27,580 nt of DNA from an uncultured Desulfuromonadales bacterium (GTDB lineage Bacteria; Desulfobacterota; Desulfuromonadia; Desulfuromonadales; Geopsychrobacteraceae). Location: assembly GCA_947259685.1 (NCBI GenBank), contig CAMYNC010000070.1, forward strand, positions 1 to 27,580, read 5' to 3'. The notes beneath the pieces were generated by a model. The model saw only the letters and a list, made by a program, of their open reading frames with translations, did not search any database and was not told the origin of the DNA. The translations under genes and the position numbers were made by a program. Positions 15,431-24,324 of the stretch are shown here, piece after piece. Every line of letters starts with the position of its first letter. The stretch's first letter is position 1.

Positions 15431-15514
15431 ACAGGCTCGTACCGGCGGCCCGGGAAAGACACATAGAGTCGCCCCCTCGCACTCTTCTCCCCCTCTAAAT
15501 ACAAGCAGTTGAAT

Positions 15515-16153
15515 ATGATTACCAAAGAACAGAAAGAACTTTTCCGAAAAAAAGTGGGCAAGCTTCTGGAGCAACGTCGCTTGGAAAAAGGGCTGAGCCG
15601 CAGAGAGCTTGGCGAAACCCTGGGCTATGAAGGCAACAGCGCGATACAGGTGGTGGCCAGGTTCGAGTCGGGACGGGCCGGCGTGCCAAAAGCAAAGATA
15701 GAGAAATTACTGCAAATCTTAGAAATTAAAAACGAGGATTTCGGTCTCAGTGGATCAAAATCGTTAAAGAACTTCATCACTGCCAGTGGCTTTCTTGGCT
15801 CGACCATGGCCCCCTGGAGTGATGCTATGGTCGGCTTTCTGGAAGGCACCGAAGCCAACTTCGTAAAGCAGACCCTCTCGGAAGAAGAAGAGGAGGGGGG
15901 GGAGGAGGAGGAGACGCCTAGCGACTCCCAAACCGACCCATACCAAGATGTCCTGCGCATCATGAGACTTTATCGAGTCCAAAAGCAGGAGAAGCAACTG
16001 AGCCTCCTGGAACAGCTGGACATGTTGGATAACCTGAGTGATGGCGACGAAAACAAGTTAGCGGAAATGCTGGTCACCCTGAGAATTGATCCATTGGAGG
16101 CTTACCGGGAAATAGAGGAGCAATTGATGGAACGGTTAAAGGGGCCTAAATAG
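15515..16153 (+). CDS. XRE-family helix-turn-helix transcriptional regulator
   Basis: The 212-residue protein has an N-terminal Cro/C1-type helix-turn-helix (about residues 8-75; LEKGLSRRELGETLGYEGN, then VARFESGRAGVPKAKIEKLL). A middle segment follows, then a strongly acidic run (residues 121-133, nearly all Glu and Gly) and a helical C-terminal part (about 141-205). It lies between the divergent phasin gene and phaE/phaC, so it probably controls granule genes, a role played elsewhere by PhaR, which is of a different family. The ATG at 15515 is preferred over TTG at 15509; neither has a strong ribosome site. The acidic run is encoded by GAA/GAG/GGG codons with a run of eight G (15895-15902), which is prone to slippage. 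Confidence 0.8.
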   Translation: MITKEQKELFRKKVGKLLEQRRLEKGLSRRELGETLGYEGNSAIQVVARFESGRAGVPKAKIEKLLQILEIKNEDFGLSGSKSLKNFITASGFLGSTMAPWSDAMVGFLEGTEANFVKQTLSEEEEEGGEEEETPSDSQTDPYQDVLRIMRLYRVQKQEKQLSLLEQLDMLDNLSDGDENKLAEMLVTLRIDPLEAYREIEEQLMERLKGPK

Positions 16154-16492
16154 TTTCTGTCCGGAAACGTCGCCGTAGCCGTCCTTTGAGCCACCCTCTT
16201 GGCCCGCCTGCCCCGTCCCGCACCGCCCTCTGCTGATGCGGCAGCGAACGCCTCCCCGAAGTGCCAGGCTGTCCATCGCCAGAAAACCCTGACATTAACA
16301 CGGAAAATTAATTTTTCTTTTTCTCTTGTTCAAAAACACTTTATCATCTATAAGACATTTAATTTTTGTTTAATTCATGGCAGGCCACAATTAAAGAAGT
16401 GTCCGAGAGCGATTTTTTGGGCATGTGGCAAATCGCCATTTTCGATAATCACCCGCAACAGAGCATTGAAAACGCTATAAAGGGGACAACCT
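16154..16492. other. Intergenic region upstream of phaE
   Basis: No supported gene is present; an open frame at 16199-16480 is compositionally odd and has no ribosome site. The left half is C-rich and the right half AT-rich. It holds the predicted phaE promoter. No terminator for the XRE gene is visible, so some read-through into phaE is possible. Confidence 0.5.
16326..16354 (+). promoter_or_regulatory. Predicted sigma-70 promoter for phaE-phaC
   Basis: TTGTTC (16326-16331), 17 bases and TATAAG (16349-16354) lie about 140 bases before the phaE start. The -10 matches five of six and the -35 three of six, so this is a modest prediction. Confidence 0.4.
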
Positions 16493-17830
16493 ATGCAAGA
16501 TTTTTTTAAACAGCAAGCAGAGTGGCTGAACACCTGGCAAGACCAACAGCAGAAGCTGACCAAGCAATATGCCAACTGGGGTGAAGAGCTGACCCAAGGC
16601 TTTCCGGGAGCAGCCAAGCAACAGATCCCAACCAATTTTGAGGATCTGCTGAAAACCCAGCAGGAGCTGTTTGAACAATTCACCAGCTTTGGCACCAACC
16701 TGCAGCAAAGTATCCAGCAGACCTGGGGCGACAAACTACCGGCAGAGCTGTTAAAGCAATTCAATTTCAGCATCCTGCAAGAGTTCTACAAAAGCTGGCT
16801 CGGCAACATGAAATTCCCCGGTGGTCTGCAGAATCCCTTTCTGGGGGGGCAGAACTGGGCCGACCCGAGCAGCTTTCTGAACAATTTCATGAAGCAGGAA
16901 CATCCATTTTTTTCAACCTTCAGCAGCAGCACCCTGATGGATGAACTGCAGAAAATGTTCGGCATGTTCGGCATGCAGCAAGGCGCAGGGTTCCCGGGGG
17001 GCGACCTTTACAGCCAGATGTTTACCAACTTTCAGGGCATTTTCAATCAGCTTGCCAACGCTGGCACCAGCCAAAGCTTCGACAAGCTGCTCGAAACCTT
17101 CAGCAGCTGGAAAGAGCAGACCGATAAGTACCTGCTCGCCCCACATGTCGGTGTCAACCGCGAAACCACGCAGGATTTCTCCAAGGCGATCAGTCTCACC
17201 TTCGACTACATTCAGTCCTTCGCCACCATGGGCAAGCTGATTGAAGAGACCGCCCGGAAATCGGGCAACCGTTTCCAGGCCAAGCTGGTCGAGCGTTCGC
17301 TGAACAATGAACCACCGATCAAGTTCAGTGACTTCTGCAGCCTTTGGACCAAGGAAAATGAAGCGGTCTTTCTCGAAGTGTTCGGCAGCGAAACCTTTGC
17401 CAAAACCCAGCGGGAATTTACCTCAGCCGGCCTGCGCCTGAAAATGCAGATGAACACCCTGGTTGAGAAGGTTTTGGACCAGACCCCGATCGCCCTGAAG
17501 CGCGATGTTGATCTGGCAGCAAAAGAGATTGCTCAACTCAAGCGTGATCTGCGTCAATCACGGAAGCTGCAGGAAAAACTGGCAACTGAAGCCAAAACCG
17601 CCCAAGACGCCGTCGCCGCCAGTGAGCAACGTTTCCAACAGCTGGAGGCAACCCTGGCCAAAGTTCAGACTCTGGCGGAAAATGCCGAGAAGGCAGCCAA
17701 CTTGGCCGGAGCCAACCAGAGCACCCCGGCCAAAAAAGCCACCGCCACGACCACCAAAAAAGCGACCAGCCCCCGGAGCCCTAAGACCACCAGCAGAGCC
17801 AAAAAGCCTGCCGGCACCTCGGCTGAATGA
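16493..17830 (+). CDS. phaE: Class III PHA synthase subunit PhaE
   Basis: The 445-residue protein is the non-catalytic partner of PhaC in class III PHA synthases. The N-terminal half is Gln/Phe/Trp-rich and helical (MQDFFKQQAEWLNTWQDQQ). The family-typical core follows with PHVGVNRETTQDF and the IKFSDFCSLWTKENEAVFLE region. Residues about 340-400 are heptad-like coiled coil. Residues 401-445 form a basic tail with repeated AKK, TKK and KKP units, which PhaE proteins need not have (A. vinosum PhaE is, from memory, about 90 residues shorter). AAGGGG precedes the ATG. The stop overlaps an in-frame upstream ATG of phaC, so the two are one operon. The tail looks like the lysine-rich DNA-binding tails of PhaF/PhaM, an inference. 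Confidence 0.88.
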   Translation: MQDFFKQQAEWLNTWQDQQQKLTKQYANWGEELTQGFPGAAKQQIPTNFEDLLKTQQELFEQFTSFGTNLQQSIQQTWGDKLPAELLKQFNFSILQEFYKSWLGNMKFPGGLQNPFLGGQNWADPSSFLNNFMKQEHPFFSTFSSSTLMDELQKMFGMFGMQQGAGFPGGDLYSQMFTNFQGIFNQLANAGTSQSFDKLLETFSSWKEQTDKYLLAPHVGVNRETTQDFSKAISLTFDYIQSFATMGKLIEETARKSGNRFQAKLVERSLNNEPPIKFSDFCSLWTKENEAVFLEVFGSETFAKTQREFTSAGLRLKMQMNTLVEKVLDQTPIALKRDVDLAAKEIAQLKRDLRQSRKLQEKLATEAKTAQDAVAASEQRFQQLEATLAKVQTLAENAEKAANLAGANQSTPAKKATATTTKKATSPRSPKTTSRAKKPAGTSAE

Positions 17831-17844
17831 GTGAGGACAATAAA

Positions 17845-18906
17845 ATGAATTATACACAGCAGTTTCAGGAATCCATGGAAGAGTTCCAGGCCTTCGCCGA
17901 CAACCTGAAAAAAGGGGTTGATAACCTGGCCTCAGTCGACGAGATCACTCTGGCGGAGACCCCCAAGGAGCTGGTTTATGAGGACGGCAAGCGCAAACTC
18001 TATCGCTACCAGCCTCGCGTGAAAAAGCTCTGTCCGGTACCAACCCTGATTGTCTACGCCATGGTCAATCGCTACACCATGCTCGACCTGCAGCCGAACC
18101 GCTCGATGATCCGCAATCTCCTCGACCAGGGACAGGATGTCTACCTGATCGACTGGGGCTATGCCGACCGCATGGACCGGCACCTGACCATGGACGATCT
18201 CATCAACGACTTTATGGATGACTGCATCGATCACATCTGCAAGCAGCATCAGCTAGACGCCATCAATCTGCTCGGCGTCTGCCAGGGGGGCACCTTCTCA
18301 GCAATCTACGCAGCGCTGCACCCGGAAAAAGTCCAAAACCTGATCACCATGGTCGCGCCGATCGACTTCGAAACCAATGACAGCCTGTTGTTTGTCTGGG
18401 CCAAGGAGATGGATGTCGACCTGATGATCGATGCCTACGGGATCGTGCCGGGCGACATGATGAACCAGTCCTACCAGATGCTGGCGCCGTTCACCCTGAC
18501 CGTGCAGAAGTATATCAACATGGTCGATATTATGGCTGATGCCGACAAGCTGGCTGACTTCCTGCGGATGGAAAGCTGGATCTTCGACAGCCCCGATCAG
18601 CCGGGCGAGGTGTTGCGACAGAACGCCAAGGACTTGTTTCAAGAGAACAAGCTGGTCAAAGGGGAATTCGAACTCGGCGGCCAGCGGGTCGACCTGAAGC
18701 AGATCAGCATGCCGGTGCTCTGCATCTACGCCGACTACGACACCCTGGTGCCGCCAGCCGCGTCAAAGAAACTGCTCGAGCATGTCGGCACCAAGGACAA
18801 GCAGGAGCTCTCTTATCCGGTCGGACATGTCGGCATGTTCGTCTCCGGTAAAACCCAGGCAACCCTGGCCCCCAGGATTGCCGAGTGGGTCAACCAAAGA
18901 GTCTGA
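17845..18906 (+). CDS. phaC: Class III PHA synthase catalytic subunit PhaC
   Basis: The 353-residue alpha/beta hydrolase polymerises 3-hydroxyacyl-CoA into PHA. The triad is Cys146 in the lipase-like box GVCQGG, Asp299 in YADYDTLVPP and His328 in VGHVGMFVS. Each is exactly three positions below the residues I recall for Allochromatium vinosum PhaC (Cys149, Asp302, His331), which supports class III. An earlier ATG at 17827 overlaps the phaE stop but has no ribosome site. The ATG at 17845 has GAGG 8 nt upstream and gives family-like length, so I chose it. A short-chain reductase gene follows 43 nt downstream. The substrate is probably short-chain (3-hydroxybutyryl-CoA). Confidence 0.92.
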   Translation: MNYTQQFQESMEEFQAFADNLKKGVDNLASVDEITLAETPKELVYEDGKRKLYRYQPRVKKLCPVPTLIVYAMVNRYTMLDLQPNRSMIRNLLDQGQDVYLIDWGYADRMDRHLTMDDLINDFMDDCIDHICKQHQLDAINLLGVCQGGTFSAIYAALHPEKVQNLITMVAPIDFETNDSLLFVWAKEMDVDLMIDAYGIVPGDMMNQSYQMLAPFTLTVQKYINMVDIMADADKLADFLRMESWIFDSPDQPGEVLRQNAKDLFQENKLVKGEFELGGQRVDLKQISMPVLCIYADYDTLVPPAASKKLLEHVGTKDKQELSYPVGHVGMFVSGKTQATLAPRIAEWVNQRV

Positions 18907-18949
18907 GATTTCGGCAGACTTATTTATTTTCAAGCCAGTAGAGGGAACT

Positions 18950-19708
18950 ATGATCATCAAGGATAATGTATTTGTTGTTACCGGGGCAGCACGCGGCCTC
19001 GGTTTCGAGATCGCCAAAGATCTTGCCACCTTCGGTGGTAAGCTGGCCCTGGTCGATATGAACCAAGAGGGCCTTAAAGAGGCAGTCAACACCCTGCGGG
19101 AGTACAATGTCGAAGTCCGCAGCTACACCGCCAACGTCGCCAACGAAGCCGAGGTGGTCGCCCTGTTCGACAACATTCAGCAGGATTTCGGTCAAATCGA
19201 CGGCCTGGTCAACAATGCCGGCATCACCCGTGATGCGCTGCTGGTCAAACACCGCAACGGCGAAACCACAAAGATGACGTTAGAAGCCTGGCAGCAGGTC
19301 ATCGACGTCAACCTGACCGGGGTCTTCCTCTGCGGTCGGGAAGCGGCGGCCAAAATGATCGAAAACGATCGCCAGGGTGTGATCGTCAACATCAGCAGCA
19401 TTTGCCGGGACGGCAATATCGGCCAGAGCAACTATTCGGCCGCCAAGGCCGGGGTCTCCGCGCTGACCGCCACCTGGGGGAAAGAGCTGGCCCGTCATGG
19501 TGTCCGCGTCGGCGCCGTCGCCCCCGGCTTCGTCAACACCGAAATGGTGAAGTCGATTCCGGAAAAGGTGCTCGGCAAATTGATTGCGGAGATTCCGCTG
19601 CGGCGCCTCGCCGAACCGACGGAAATTGCTCACACCGTGCGCTACGTCATCGAAAACGATTACTTCACCACGCGGACCATTGCCATCGGTGGCGGGATGC
19701 AAGTGTAA
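18950..19708 (+). CDS. Short-chain dehydrogenase, 3-ketoacyl-CoA/acyl reductase (second PhaB/FabG-like)
   Basis: The 252-residue SDR is third in the phaE-phaC operon. The cofactor loop is TGAARGLG (11-18) and the catalytic set Asn121, Ser150, Tyr162 and Lys166. Asp36 at the end of the second strand (LALVDMN) predicts NAD(H) rather than NADPH preference, unlike the phaB at 10282. A small insert (KHRNGETTKMT) sits in the substrate region. The ATG at 18950 has GAGGGA upstream. A longer frame back to 18782 lies inside phaC and is not real. It may supply hydroxyacyl-CoA for PHA with NADH or act in fatty acid metabolism. It ends at a good terminator. Confidence 0.85.
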   Translation: MIIKDNVFVVTGAARGLGFEIAKDLATFGGKLALVDMNQEGLKEAVNTLREYNVEVRSYTANVANEAEVVALFDNIQQDFGQIDGLVNNAGITRDALLVKHRNGETTKMTLEAWQQVIDVNLTGVFLCGREAAAKMIENDRQGVIVNISSICRDGNIGQSNYSAAKAGVSALTATWGKELARHGVRVGAVAPGFVNTEMVKSIPEKVLGKLIAEIPLRRLAEPTEIAHTVRYVIENDYFTTRTIAIGGGMQV

Positions 19709-19725
19709 AAATCTTTGAATAAACG

Positions 19726-19765
19726 AAAGGGAGGCTGCCTTGTGCAGTCTCCCTTTACTCTTTTT
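19726..19765 (+). terminator. Terminator of the phaE-phaC-SDR operon
   Basis: A 13-bp stem with one G-T pair, AAAGGGAGGCTGC (19726-19738) with GCAGTCTCCCTTT (19744-19756), is followed by ACTCTTTTT. It sits between convergent genes and may also stop minus-strand transcripts from the hydratase gene. Confidence 0.9.
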
Positions 19766-19818
19766 AATTGACAGCCCTTTGGGACGGTCCACCAGGTCAC
19801 CCTTGTTTGCTGTCTTGG

Positions 19819-20571
19819 TTATTTTTTCAGGGTCCGCGCCACAAATTCCCGAATCGCGGCATGGGTCTCTGCCGATTCCCAGAGCGCAATAAGTTCCGCC
19901 TCCTGCAATTTTTTTCTCGCATCAATCGCCTCGCGCACAGGCAGGCGGGCCTGCCGTTTGGAAATGGAAAAAATCTCCGGCCGAATCGCCGCGAGTGACT
20001 CCGCCGCCGCCATAGCCTCGGCCAGCAATTGCTCCTGCTCGACAACAGAATCGATCAAACCTCTTTCCAGGGCCTCCTGGCCGGAATATGTCTCCCCGCC
20101 AAGGGTGACCTCTTCGAAATAAGACGGGCTGGTTTTCGCGCGCATGATTTCCATGATAACAGTCGGAAAAGGGACCCCAACACGTAATTCAGGCACTCCT
20201 ATCTGTGCCTTACCAGCAACCATTAAACGCTGGTCGGCAGTGCAAGTCAGCACACAACCACCAGCGATCGCGTGCCCATTCACTGCCGCAACAACCGGCT
20301 TATCGTAGAAGAAAAGTTCCTCGAACAGGACATCAAGGGCAGGAAGAAACTTGCGAATATAATCCACCCCGCCGTCTAAAAGCTGCGGAAGGTCAACTCC
20401 TGCAGAAAAGATCTTCCCCTGCCCGGTTATCACGATTGCGCGGGAAGATGATTCCGCCAACTGCCGAATAATTTTGCCCAACTCCACACAGAAGTTGACA
20501 TCCATTGCGTTGGCCGATCCGTACTGCATGCGCAAAATCTCGATATCATTATGCCGTTCGATATCAAACAT
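19819..20571 (-). CDS. Enoyl-CoA hydratase/isomerase family protein
   Basis: The 250-residue crotonase-fold protein has both oxyanion-hole segments (IFSAGVDLPQL, 54-64, and NGHAIAGGCVL, 98-108). Glu128 in IGVPELRVGVPFP matches one of the two catalytic glutamates of true hydratases; the second is less clear, so isomerase or other crotonase activity is possible. The chosen ATG at 20571 has AGGGGGAT upstream. The frame is open 14 codons earlier without a ribosome site. It lies downstream of icmF on the same strand but is separated from it by a 120-bp inverted repeat element, so co-transcription is uncertain. The reaction is probably hydration of a short-chain enoyl-CoA. Confidence 0.85.
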   Translation of the reverse strand: MFDIERHNDIEILRMQYGSANAMDVNFCVELGKIIRQLAESSSRAIVITGQGKIFSAGVDLPQLLDGGVDYIRKFLPALDVLFEELFFYDKPVVAAVNGHAIAGGCVLTCTADQRLMVAGKAQIGVPELRVGVPFPTVIMEIMRAKTSPSYFEEVTLGGETYSGQEALERGLIDSVVEQEQLLAEAMAAAESLAAIRPEIFSISKRQARLPVREAIDARKKLQEAELIALWESAETHAAIREFVARTLKK

Positions 20572-20641
20572 AAATCCCCCTGTTTCGTTGGGCGACAAAT
20601 TGTCCCATTTCAAACCTCAGAGCTCCGCTTCCGATAATCAA

Positions 20642-20761
20642 GGCGGATCAAAAGTACCCAGATGCTAGGCGCCCACAGTCCAAGGAGTGAGGTGTAGCGG
20701 CAGCTACTCCGCAGCGACGCGAACTGTGGGCAACAACGCAGATGGGTGCTTTTCATCCGCC
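20642..20761. repeat. Long imperfect inverted repeat element between icmF and the hydratase gene
   Basis: Two arms of about 38 bases (20642-20679 and 20723-20761) are imperfect reverse complements. They share GGCGGAT, AAAAG, ACCCA, TGC and GCCCACAGT in order. The centre holds a small perfect hairpin (GTAGC-GGCA-GCTAC, 20694-20707). The right arm ends a few bases short of the icmF stop codon. There is no T-run. It looks like a REP/MITE-like dispersed element; I recall similar GGCGGATGAAAAG sequences in related genomes but cannot check here. Confidence 0.6.
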
Positions 20762-20763
20762 GC

Positions 20764-23700
20764 CTACATATTCCGCCGGTACTTGCCACCTACCTCATAC
20801 AGCGCCGCGCTGATCTGTCCCAGCGAAGCCACCTGCACCGTCTCCATCAGTTCAGCAAAGATGTTGCCGCCGCTGGTCGCGACCTGCTGCAGACGCTTAA
20901 TCGCTTCGGCTGCTCTATCTGCGTGTTCGGCCTGGAAAGCGCGCAGGTTGGTAATCTGGTGTTGCTTCTCCTCCTCGGTCGAGCGCGCCAGTTCGCCGGG
21001 AATATCGTACCCATCCGCTTCGGTTTTCGGATTCAGGTAGGTGTTGACGCCGATGATCGGCAATTCTCCGGTGTGCTTTTTGTGTTCATAAAGCATCGAC
21101 TCATCCTGAATCTTGCTGCGCTGGTATTGAGTCTCCATCGCCCCGAGCACCCCGCCGCGTTGGCTGATCCGCTCAAACTCGTGCAGCACCGCCTCTTCCA
21201 CCAAATCGGTCAACTCCTCGGTGATGAAAGAGCCCTGCATGGTGTTTTCGTTTTTCACCAGCCCATATTCCTTGTTGATAATCATCTGGATCGCCATCGC
21301 CCGGCGCACCGATTCCTCGGTCGGAGTGGTAATCGCCTCATCGTAGGCGTTGGTGTGCAGGGAATTGCAGTTGTCGTAGATTGCCATCAGCGCCTGCAGG
21401 GTGGTCCGGATATCGTTGAAGGTCATCTCCTGGGCATGCAGCGAACGTCCGGACGTCTGGATATGGTACTTGAGCATCTGGCTCTTCTTGTTGGCACCGT
21501 AACGATCGCGCATCACCACCGACCAGATCCGCCGCGCCACCCGGCCAAGCACCGAATACTCCGGGTCGAGGCCGTTGCTGAAGAAGAACGACAGGTTGCC
21601 GGCAAAGTCATCGATATGCATACCTCTAGCCAGGTAGTACTCAACAAAAGTAAAGCCGTTGGAAAGAGTGAAGGCCAACTGGCTGATCGGGTTGGCGCCG
21701 GCTTCGGCGATGTGATACCCGCTGATCGAAACCGAGTAGTAGTTGCGCACCTTCTGCTCGATGAAATACTCCTGGATATCTCCCATCATCCGCAGGGCGA
21801 ACTCAGTGGAGAAGATGCAGGTGTTCTGCCCCTGATCCTCTTTCAGGATATCGGCCTGGACCGTGCCGCGGACCGTCTGCAGGGTACAGCTCTGGATCTC
21901 CGCCCGTTCCTCGCTGGAGGGTTCGCGGCGGTGTTCCTTGCGGAACTTTTCCAGCTGCTGGCGGATCGCGGTGTTCATGAACATCGCCAGCATCATCGGT
22001 GCCGGGCCGTTGATGGTCAGCGAAACGCTGGTCATCGGGTCGCAGAGGTCGAAGCCAGCGAACAACTTGTCCATGTCGATCTGGGTGCAGATCGACACGC
22101 CACTATTCCCAACCTTGCCGTAGATGTCGGGACGCTCGTCCGGATCTTCACCATAGAGGGTGACGCTGTCGAAGGCGGTTGAGAGCCGTTTGGCGTCATC
22201 ATCCTTGGTCAGATAGTGGAAGCGACGGTTGGTCCGTTCTGGAGTCCCCTCCCCGGCGAACTGCCGCTTCGGGTCTTCGGCGGTGCGCTTGAAGGGAAAG
22301 AGACCGGCGGTGTAAGGGAAGAACCCGGGAGCGTTCTCCTTCATGCACCAGCGAATTATCTCGCCGTAGTCGGCAAAATCGGGCAGACAAACCTTAGGGA
22401 TGCGAGTCCCGGAGATGGTGGTGGTCATCAGCTCAGTGCGGATCTCCTTATCGCGCACCTTGGTGACCATCACATCTTCGCGGTAGGCCTTTTTCAGCTC
22501 CGGCCACTTCTGCAGTAGTTTGCGATTATCTTCGTTCAGCTTCTCCTGCGCCGTTTCGATCAAGCCATCGAGCGCCGGGATCTCGTCGCACTTTTGCTCG
22601 GCAAGCAGCTCTTTGCTGCCAGTCAACTGAAACAGCTGACGGCCGGCCTGCACCTGCTCATCGATCTGCTTACGGTAAGCTCTGGCCATGTTGGCAATCT
22701 CGGCCAGATAGGAGACCTGCTCCGCCGGGATCACCTGCTGGGCGGTGCTCTGCCCTTCCCCCACCTCAAGCTGCGACTCCCAACCAAGCTGGTACTTGTC
22801 GTTAAACTTATCGATCAGCACTCGGTAGAGGCGGTTAGTACCAATATCGTTGAACTGGCTGGCGATGGTCCCGTAAACGGGTAGCTCCTCATCAGCTGCG
22901 TCGAAGAGGTGCCGGTTGCGCCGATACTGCTTGCGAACATTGCGCAGGGCATCCTCGGAACCACGCTTTTCCATCTTATTCAGAGCAATCAGATCGGCAA
23001 AATCGAGCATGTCGATCTTTTCCAGCTGGGTCGGAGCACCAAACTCACTGGTCATTACGTAAAGCGAAAGGTCGCAGACATCAACGATCCCGGCATCCCC
23101 CTGGCCGATACCGCTGGTCTCGACAATGATCAGGTCGAAGCCGGCCGCCTTAAGAACATCGAGCGCTTCACTGATCGCCGCGGAAAGTTCGCTACGCGAA
23201 TCGCGGGTCGCCAGTGAGCGCATGAAGACCCGCGGGGTGTCGATGGCATTCATGCGGATTCGATCGCCGAGCAACGCTCCGCCGGTCCGTTTGCGGGTCG
23301 GATCGACGGACAGAATCGCCACTGACTTTTCCTCGAAATCGCGCAAAAAGCGCCGCACCAGCTCATCGGTCAGGGAGCTTTTGCCGGCGCCGCCAGTGCC
23401 GGTGATTCCCAGCACCGGAACCTCTTTGCCCAGTTCTTTTAGCCGCTGCTGAATCGCTTGCAGATCGCCGTTGCCCCCCTGCACGGTCTGCTCAGCGGCG
23501 GTGATCAAACGTGCAACCGCCTGCGGGTCACGCTCGGCCAGCATTTCCAGATCGCGGGAGACATGCGTTGGCGGCGGAAAATCGCACTGCTCCAGCTTGT
23601 AGTTGATCATCCCCTGCAGGCCCATGCGCCGGCCATCCTCAGGAGAAAAGATCTTGCAGATGCCGTAGTCTTCCAGCGCCTTGATTTCATCCGGGAGAAT

Positions 23701-24009
23701 CACCCCGCCGCCGCCGGCGAAGATCTTCACATGTCCGGCGCTGCGCTGCTGCAGCAGATCATACATGAACGTGAAGAACTCCATGTGCCCGCCCTGGTAG
23801 GAGCTGACTGCAATCCCCTGAGCATCTTCCTGAATTGCCGCATCGACGATCTCATGGACTGAGCGGTTATGGCCCAAGTGCACCACCTCGGCTCCGGAAT
23901 CTTGCATAATCCGGCGCATGATGTTGATTGAAACATCATGCCCATCGTAAAGACTGGTCGCGGTGACAAAACGGATCGGATTCTTAATCTGATAAACCTC
24001 AGCCTGCAT
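20764..24009 (-). CDS. icmF: Fused isobutyryl-CoA mutase IcmF (B12-dependent mutase with built-in G-protein chaperone)
   Basis: The 1081-residue enzyme interconverts n-butyryl-CoA and isobutyryl-CoA through adenosylcobalamin radical chemistry. The N-terminal B12-binding domain (about 1-140) has the axial His24 in [13 protein letters not shown]. The MeaB-like GTPase domain (about 195-430) has the P-loop GTGGAGKS (204-211), [17 protein letters not shown] and NKMEKRG. The large mutase domain fills the C-terminal half. Two residues fix specificity: Phe in [13 protein letters not shown] where methylmalonyl-CoA mutases have Tyr, and Gln in [12 protein letters not shown] where they have Arg. That is the isobutyryl-CoA pattern, not methylmalonyl-CoA. 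GAGGAGAAAATC precedes the ATG. A near-consensus sigma-54 promoter lies 54 bases upstream of the start, and the sigma-54 activator gene is divergent. Length and order match IcmF. Confidence 0.93.
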   Translation of the reverse strand: MQAEVYQIKNPIRFVTATSLYDGHDVSINIMRRIMQDSGAEVVHLGHNRSVHEIVDAAIQEDAQGIAVSSYQGGHMEFFTFMYDLLQQRSAGHVKIFAGGGGVILPDEIKALEDYGICKIFSPEDGRRMGLQGMINYKLEQCDFPPPTHVSRDLEMLAERDPQAVARLITAAEQTVQGGNGDLQAIQQRLKELGKEVPVLGITGTGGAGKSSLTDELVRRFLRDFEEKSVAILSVDPTRKRTGGALLGDRIRMNAIDTPRVFMRSLATRDSRSELSAAISEALDVLKAAGFDLIIVETSGIGQGDAGIVDVCDLSLYVMTSEFGAPTQLEKIDMLDFADLIALNKMEKRGSEDALRNVRKQYRRNRHLFDAADEELPVYGTIASQFNDIGTNRLYRVLIDKFNDKYQLGWESQLEVGEGQSTAQQVIPAEQVSYLAEIANMARAYRKQIDEQVQAGRQLFQLTGSKELLAEQKCDEIPALDGLIETAQEKLNEDNRKLLQKWPELKKAYREDVMVTKVRDKEIRTELMTTTISGTRIPKVCLPDFADYGEIIRWCMKENAPGFFPYTAGLFPFKRTAEDPKRQFAGEGTPERTNRRFHYLTKDDDAKRLSTAFDSVTLYGEDPDERPDIYGKVGNSGVSICTQIDMDKLFAGFDLCDPMTSVSLTINGPAPMMLAMFMNTAIRQQLEKFRKEHRREPSSEERAEIQSCTLQTVRGTVQADILKEDQGQNTCIFSTEFALRMMGDIQEYFIEQKVRNYYSVSISGYHIAEAGANPISQLAFTLSNGFTFVEYYLARGMHIDDFAGNLSFFFSNGLDPEYSVLGRVARRIWSVVMRDRYGANKKSQMLKYHIQTSGRSLHAQEMTFNDIRTTLQALMAIYDNCNSLHTNAYDEAITTPTEESVRRAMAIQMIINKEYGLVKNENTMQGSFITEELTDLVEEAVLHEFERISQRGGVLGAMETQYQRSKIQDESMLYEHKKHTGELPIIGVNTYLNPKTEADGYDIPGELARSTEEEKQHQITNLRAFQAEHADRAAEAIKRLQQVATSGGNIFAELMETVQVASLGQISAALYEVGGKYRRNM

Positions 24010-24062
24010 GATTTTCTCCTCTTCTGGCAGTTGACAGTGCCTTTCGGCAATAACAATGTTTT

Positions 24063-24078
24063 AGCAACTCCTGTGCCA
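24063..24078 (-). promoter_or_regulatory. Sigma-54 promoter of icmF
   Basis: On the minus strand the sequence is TGGCAC, five bases, then TTGCT (24078 down to 24063), with GG and GC exactly ten bases apart. This is nearly the full -24/-12 consensus. Transcription would start near 24052, about 43 bases before the icmF ATG. The divergent gene encodes a sigma-54 activator, which makes the call strong. Confidence 0.85.
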
Positions 24079-24295
24079 GCAACCGAACTGCGTAAATCCG
24101 CAGCTTCCGCAACCCCTTCGATTCGAAATGAAATCGGAAAAGATTCAATCTGAAGACAGAGTGTAAACAGCTGGAGACAACCTGCTCTAGGCTTTTCCAG
24201 ACAAGAAGATATTCTTATTCTACCAAAGCTTAACAACTGTCCCTAAATCGGCAATGCATGGCCATAAAGATTAGTTTCGCCACATCAAACATTAA

Positions 24296-24324
24296 TTTAC
24301 ATACAAAATAGAACATTGTATTAT
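24296..24324 (+). promoter_or_regulatory. Predicted sigma-70 promoter of the sigma-54 activator gene
   Basis: TTTACA (24296-24301), a 17-base spacer and TATTAT (24319-24324) match five of six at each hexamer. The start would be near 24331, giving a leader of about 85 bases before the ATG at 24415. Confidence 0.6.

Noticed and set aside
16199..16480. A 93-codon plus-strand frame before phaE
   Set aside because: It has no ribosome site, Ala/Pro-rich then Phe/Lys-rich composition, and overlaps the predicted phaE promoter.
18782..18949. N-terminal extension of the second short-chain reductase
   Set aside because: These codons overlap the end of phaC in another frame. The ATG at 18950 has a good ribosome site and begins at the SDR fold.
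20746..22182. A 478-codon plus-strand open frame
   Set aside because: It lies wholly opposite icmF, has no recognisable domains, and is the antisense shadow common in GC-rich genes.
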